A stretch of DNA of 64,000 nt, from the NCBI GenBank assembly GCA_966211965.1, contig CBIHON010000002.1, positions 186,001 through 250,000 on the forward strand, written 5' to 3'. This document shows positions 60,498-64,000 of the stretch, in pieces. Origin of the DNA: CBIHON01 sp966211965 (GTDB lineage: Bacteria > Pseudomonadota > Gammaproteobacteria > Burkholderiales > Burkholderiaceae_D). Each line of letters opens with the position of its first letter. The first letter of the stretch is position 1. The notes below the pieces were generated by a model, which saw only the letters and a program-made list of their open reading frames with translations, was not told where the DNA came from and searched no databases. A program made the position numbers and the translations under genes.

Positions 60498-62279
60498 TTA
60501 TGCGGTGAGGTAAGGCGAATGCCGCGGCGACTTCGATTGTTCCAGTTCGTTCGCGATGCCGATCAACATCATCAGGTCGCGATAGACCGGTAAGTCGAAG
60601 CCGGCGCGCTTGCCGTCGCGGTCATCCACCAGCAGGCTTTCCAGGAATTGCACCGCCAGCGCGCCGCCCCATCGGACGCAAATCTGTTCGACCAGATGCG
60701 GCAGGTCTTCCAGACCGCGTGATTCGTCATCGAGGCTCCGGTTTTCCCAGCGCGCAATACGGGCATTGAAGTGCCGCTCGAAGCGTATGCGCAACTCTTC
60801 ATACTTGGCTTGATTGCCGGTCTCGCCATAGGCGTCCAGCAGGTACAGCCAGAGTACCGGCGAGTCCGGTTTTTCATCCTGGCTGTGCGGTTCCAGGATT
60901 TCGATGACGCGGTTAAAGTCGTGGAGCAGCATCCAGAACTCCACTTGCTGCAACACATCGGAAATTTCTTCCACCTTGATCATCTCCGCCCGATCGAAAC
61001 GGGGTGTTACGGTGTCGATATCCTTATCCAGACCGAGCTTGCTCAAAGGGCTGTTGCCGCTCATGTCAGTGTTCCATGAGCGCGGCATTTGAACGGTGGT
61101 CTCGCCGCGCAGACCGTCACGCTTGCCATGCAGTGTGCTGTTGTCGCCGCTCGTATGAGGGCTGCTGGCGGTCGGCATGAAATCGGTGGGCTGGATGGTG
61201 GTGTGGAGCAGCAGCGAATCGCTGATGTCATCGATCTGGCCGCCGCCCTGGGTGGTGAGGGTTTCCCACCACTTGCGCTGGCTGATCTTGTAGGTAACGC
61301 GCAAGCGCCATCCCAGCCAGGCGATCGCCGCCAAGCTGGCTGCCAGCAATGCGATCAGGCCGGCGATCCATTGCGGCGAATAGGAGGTTTTCCGTACTTC
61401 TTCCAGCATTGCTTGATTGATCAGGCTTTGTTCCTGCAGAAGCCGGACTTCCGCTTGCAGGATCTGGGCTCTTTCCTGTGCCGATCTGGCCTGGGGCCCC
61501 ACATCGCGTAGCGGGTCTTCATCGCGCATCAAAGCCGCAAAGTGAAGTTGCGCGGCGCGGATTTCTTCCCGCTGCCGCGCATCGGCCTGGCTTGATGCCG
61601 CCGACAATACCGGCGTCAATTTGAGTTCGTGCGGCGGCACCGGCTCTTCTGCGGACAGCTTGAGCACGGAGCGGGAGGCGGTGGCCGCGGCACGCGCTGA
61701 GCGGCCAGCTTTTTCGGAGCCGGCGCTTTGTTGCGGCTCGGCGATTGCGTCTGCGGCCGGCCTTGGCCGGGCCGGCGGCGCTTCGATCCGTCTTGCCGGC
61801 AAATCGGCCTGTGCTGATTTCGTCGCGCTCCGCTCCGCTCTGAGCGGCAGCGGTGTTGGCCGCGGCTGAGGCGCCGCGAGCGGGGCGGCGGCCAAGAGCG
61901 GCGGGTCCAGCAGGATCTGGTAAGTGCGATGGACCGCCATGCCGCAATCGATGGCAAGCGAAATTGCCATGGCCGGTTCGTTCATCGATTGATGGGAAAA
62001 GAGGACGATATTGGCTGCCTGCTGTTCCCGCATCAAGGCGGCCTGGGGCCTGGCGATAAAAGCGCCGTCGGAGGTTTCCAGCCTGGCGCGTACGCAGTTG
62101 CTGGTCAGGGTCCCGTCCTCGCCCAGCAAGGCGATGGTGGCGTGCAGCGGCTGACCGAGCGAGGACTGCACATGAATCTGGCCGAGGCCGACGGCTTGGG
62201 CCGGCTCGGTGGTGGCCAGGGCGGTGAGCGTCATCCAGCAGAAAGCCGGAATGCGCGAAAGGCAGGTCTTCATTCGCAT
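60498..62279 (-). CDS. FimV-like protein, 593 aa
   Basis: A signal peptide (ends TTEPAQA) is followed by the FimV/TspN N-terminal domain beginning VGLGQIHVQSSLGQPLHATIALLG. A Pro/Ala-rich periplasmic region, a short coiled coil (RAQILQAEVRLLQEQSLINQAML) and one membrane helix (WIAGLIALLAASLAAIAWLGWRL) come next. Last is a cytoplasmic part with TPR-like helices (LLHDFNRVIEILEPHSQ, LWLYLLDAYGETGNQAKYEEL). FimV-type proteins organise poles, type IV pili or chemosensory clusters by binding wall and cytoplasmic partners. I see no LysM motif. A minus-strand hairpin lies 20 bp upstream of its start. Confidence 0.8.
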   Translation of the reverse strand: MRMKTCLSRIPAFCWMTLTALATTEPAQAVGLGQIHVQSSLGQPLHATIALLGEDGTLTSNCVRARLETSDGAFIARPQAALMREQQAANIVLFSHQSMNEPAMAISLAIDCGMAVHRTYQILLDPPLLAAAPLAAPQPRPTPLPLRAERSATKSAQADLPARRIEAPPARPRPAADAIAEPQQSAGSEKAGRSARAAATASRSVLKLSAEEPVPPHELKLTPVLSAASSQADARQREEIRAAQLHFAALMRDEDPLRDVGPQARSAQERAQILQAEVRLLQEQSLINQAMLEEVRKTSYSPQWIAGLIALLAASLAAIAWLGWRLRVTYKISQRKWWETLTTQGGGQIDDISDSLLLHTTIQPTDFMPTASSPHTSGDNSTLHGKRDGLRGETTVQMPRSWNTDMSGNSPLSKLGLDKDIDTVTPRFDRAEMIKVEEISDVLQQVEFWMLLHDFNRVIEILEPHSQDEKPDSPVLWLYLLDAYGETGNQAKYEELRIRFERHFNARIARWENRSLDDESRGLEDLPHLVEQICVRWGGALAVQFLESLLVDDRDGKRAGFDLPVYRDLMMLIGIANELEQSKSPRHSPYLTA

Positions 62280-62298
62280 CTTCTCCTCTGTCGTCGAT

Positions 62299-62333
62299 CC
62301 TGCTGCCTCGTATGGGTAATACGGGGCAGCAGG
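62299..62333. promoter_or_regulatory. Hairpin in the leader of the FimV-like gene
   Basis: CCTGCTGCC, CGTAT, a short loop, ATACG and GGCAGCAGG form an interrupted 14-bp stem. It is 20 bp upstream of the ATG at 62279. In the rest of 62280-62607 I find no gene. Confidence 0.5.
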
Positions 62334-62607
62334 TCAGCCAATCTGTCTTCTATATGCCGACAATGAACGCGCCGGATTTGTCCTGAAGAATTCCGCTCTT
62401 GGGCGGAAACTTGTGTGGCGACTGTTTCCGCGTCTCTCGGAACTGAATTGCCAATTGCCTAAGATTGTACAGGGACTTAATCGAATTGCAACAGATGAAC
62501 AGATGAAGTGTAAGGGGGGAGGCCGGGGAGGGCATTGCAGTCTGATTCTTGACCGAAGAGAAAAAACGGAACCGGGCAACTGGCGGCCCAAGCGCCCGGT
62601 TCACAGA

Positions 62608-63315
62608 TCAGCAGCCGGTAGTGCGCAACTGGCTGTCGGTATCGCGCCGCTTCCGGTTCAAGCGTTCCATCTCGACTACATCGCCGCCGCGCCGCTGAGC
62701 GCTGCTGATGTCTTCAAGCCTTGCCTTGAGATCTTCGCAGCGTGCCTTTTTATTCGCTGCTTCCTTGGCGGCCGCATCGTCGCGCCGGCGTGCATCGGCG
62801 GATTTGGCATCGGCCTCGCTGCTGTCGGCCGAAGCGACAGCAGCGCTCGTTTTAGGCGCTCCCGGCTGCGGCATCGCGGCGGCCCAGGCAGCTGCCTGCG
62901 CCGCTTTTTCTTTTTCCAGCATGCAGTCGGCTTCGATCGCGGCGCGCACCTCGGGCGCGGAGCCGCGCTTGTTGTAGACGTCGAGAATCAGCTTTTTTTC
63001 GTCGAAAATTTTGGACGTGCCGGAACGCCTGGCATTGAGATCTTCGATTTGCTTGTCGGCGGATGCGCCGGCTTCGCGCTTCCAGACGATCTTGAGCGTT
63101 TCTGCACCGCGCTGCGCGCATTCCGCGTCCGTCACCGGCTTGTCGGCAGACTGTTGCGAACCGGTGCTGCCGATTCGCTTGCCGGTGTCCTTGCCTTCGC
63201 AGGGACGGTCCTGGTAGACGCTGCCGCAGCGGTACATGCTTTGCGCATTGATAGAGGTGCACAGGACGATTCCTGTAATCAGACCGGCCAATTTCAGCAA
63301 GGAGCTGGATGCCAT
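62608..63315 (-). CDS. DUF4124-like exported protein, 235 aa
   Basis: Signal peptide MASSSLLKLAGLITGIVLCTSINA is followed by a short DUF4124-like segment (QSMYRCGSVYQDRPCEG). After that come helical, charged regions with a Cys-containing middle (AECAQRGAETLKI, EADCMLEKEKAAQ) and a final ARCEDLKARLEDI ... RTTGC. The role is unknown. It resembles the gene at 48122 in layout. An inverted array of MITE-like elements lies about 120 bp upstream of its start. Confidence 0.7.
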   Translation of the reverse strand: MASSSLLKLAGLITGIVLCTSINAQSMYRCGSVYQDRPCEGKDTGKRIGSTGSQQSADKPVTDAECAQRGAETLKIVWKREAGASADKQIEDLNARRSGTSKIFDEKKLILDVYNKRGSAPEVRAAIEADCMLEKEKAAQAAAWAAAMPQPGAPKTSAAVASADSSEADAKSADARRRDDAAAKEAANKKARCEDLKARLEDISSAQRRGGDVVEMERLNRKRRDTDSQLRTTGC

Positions 63316-63433
63316 TTTTCTTCTCCCACGTGGTTAATGTCGCGTACGGCAGCGCTCATGATAACCGCACTTGCGCCGCCTGCTCGGCGCGCACCGATGG
63401 GTCGATACGGCAACTGCATTTTTCTGCTGCGTA

Positions 63434-63598
63434 CTAGTGTCCTGTTCCGCAAATTCGTAGCAAAAGTAAAAGTGGCGAAATCGGGCCGAGACGAGGAAAA
63501 AAGCACAGCAAGGCCGAGGCCTTGCGCGCATTTTTGACGCGGTATCGGCGCGATTCTCGTCATCTTTTATGCAACGAATTTACGGAACAGGACACTAG
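63434..63598. mobile_element. 165-bp MITE-like element, copy 2
   Basis: Begins CTAGTGTCCTGTTCCG and ends CGGAACAGGACACTAG; in reverse orientation it matches 10720-10885 except at a few positions. The small internal frame starting MTRIAPIPRQK is present in both copies only because the element is repeated, and is not a gene. Confidence 0.9.
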
Positions 63599-63772
63599 TG
63601 CTGAGACGCATAAATTTCGAAACATAAAAGTGTGCCTTGCCGCGCCCTACGTCGCCTCGCCGGCCGCGTTGGAATCCTCGCGATAGGCCAGCTATCGCTG
63701 CGGTTCGCGCCTGGTTTGACGCAACAATTCATCACTTTTATTTGTTTCGAAATTTATGAGCCTCAGCACTAG
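63595..63772. mobile_element. 178-bp second-type MITE-like element
   Basis: Begins CTAGTGCTGAGACGCATAAA and (inverted) CTAGTGCTGAGGCTCATAAA; imperfect terminal repeats extend about 38 bp through TTTCGAAACA and AAAAGTG. It shares its left CTAG with the 165-bp element. Confidence 0.85.
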
Positions 63773-63790
63773 TGCGTAGACATACGCACA
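63773..63790. repeat. Short hairpin after the MITE pair
   Basis: GTGCGTA GACA TACGCAC, a perfect 7-bp stem that starts just after the CTAG of the preceding element. The remaining bases to 64000 contain no gene that I can support. Confidence 0.5.
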
Positions 63791-64000
63791 ACGCATGCAG
63801 GATTTTCAAGCCAATGCAAATTTCTTTTCACTCAGGGGTGGCTTTCCTCATGCCAGAATTTGCCCTGCTTTTGTGGCGCGGCCATACGAGGGATACCGCT
63901 TATCCGGGGCATCGAGCGGGACAAGTGCAGGCCTGAGTGCCAGAAATTTCCGTAATACCACTTACGTGTTCTAGCGGATTGATGCGCTGTTTTCGCAGCC

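Overview
The window looks like part of a beta-proteobacterial chromosome, most likely Oxalobacteraceae (Herminiimonas/Janthinobacterium/Collimonas/Herbaspirillum type). This rests on gene order and protein style: comM-ubiK-torF-glnK-amtB-gshA-gshB-EIIA(Man)-ptsH-ptsI, metX-metW-ampG, gatCAB next to mreBCD-mrdA-rodA-rlpA, and the ferrooxidans-type GshA. No rRNA, tRNA or CRISPR array was seen.

Positions 1 to about 30,070 are a genomic island. Its right end is clear: a serine recombinase (28540-30021) ends about 40 bp before comM, and comM (30069-31133, minus strand) is cut at its M-N-P codons, so its C-terminal third to half is missing here. The left end of the island and the rest of comM must lie outside the window. 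The island is a patchwork. At 1-12 kb it carries an unknown helical protein, a secreted M23/DNRLRE protein, a Ser/Thr kinase with zinc ribbons in a tight cluster with a PUA/Nmad-like protein and a PD-(D/E)XK-like nuclease, small secreted proteins, HNH and trypsin-like protease genes, and several relics of gene ends. At 12-18.9 kb it has an XRE regulator, secreted proteins, and an RHS polymorphic toxin with a caspase-like C-terminal domain followed by a membrane-anchored immunity candidate. At 19-30 kb it has mobile-element functions: a P-loop ATPase, two serine recombinases, an Mrr-like restriction enzyme, XRE/Cro-like regulators, a RuvC-like protein and a large orphan membrane protein.

From 30 kb to 64 kb the window is ordinary core chromosome: nitrogen sensing and ammonium transport (glnK-amtB), glutathione synthesis (gshA-gshB), the regulatory PTS trio, YbjQ-like proteins, two M48 peptidases, methionine synthesis (metX-metW) behind a convincing SAM-II riboswitch with an overlapping antiterminator/terminator, ampG, xth, pyrE, the Glu-tRNA(Gln) amidotransferase genes, the rod-shape/elongasome operon and a FimV-like protein.

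Small non-autonomous inverted-repeat (MITE-like) elements run through both parts. A near-identical 165-bp element occurs in the island (10720-10885) and in the core (63434-63598). A second type abuts it at a shared CTAG. Another family with TTAGAGC termini sits exactly at two gene ends and supplies their TAG stop codons. A 113-bp element with an 11-bp target duplication has broken an HNH gene. A 126-bp element separates mreB from mreC. The best candidates for undescribed biology are the kinase/Nmad-like/nuclease cluster with its flanking gene relics, the RHS caspase-like toxin pair, and the stop-codon-donating repeat family.
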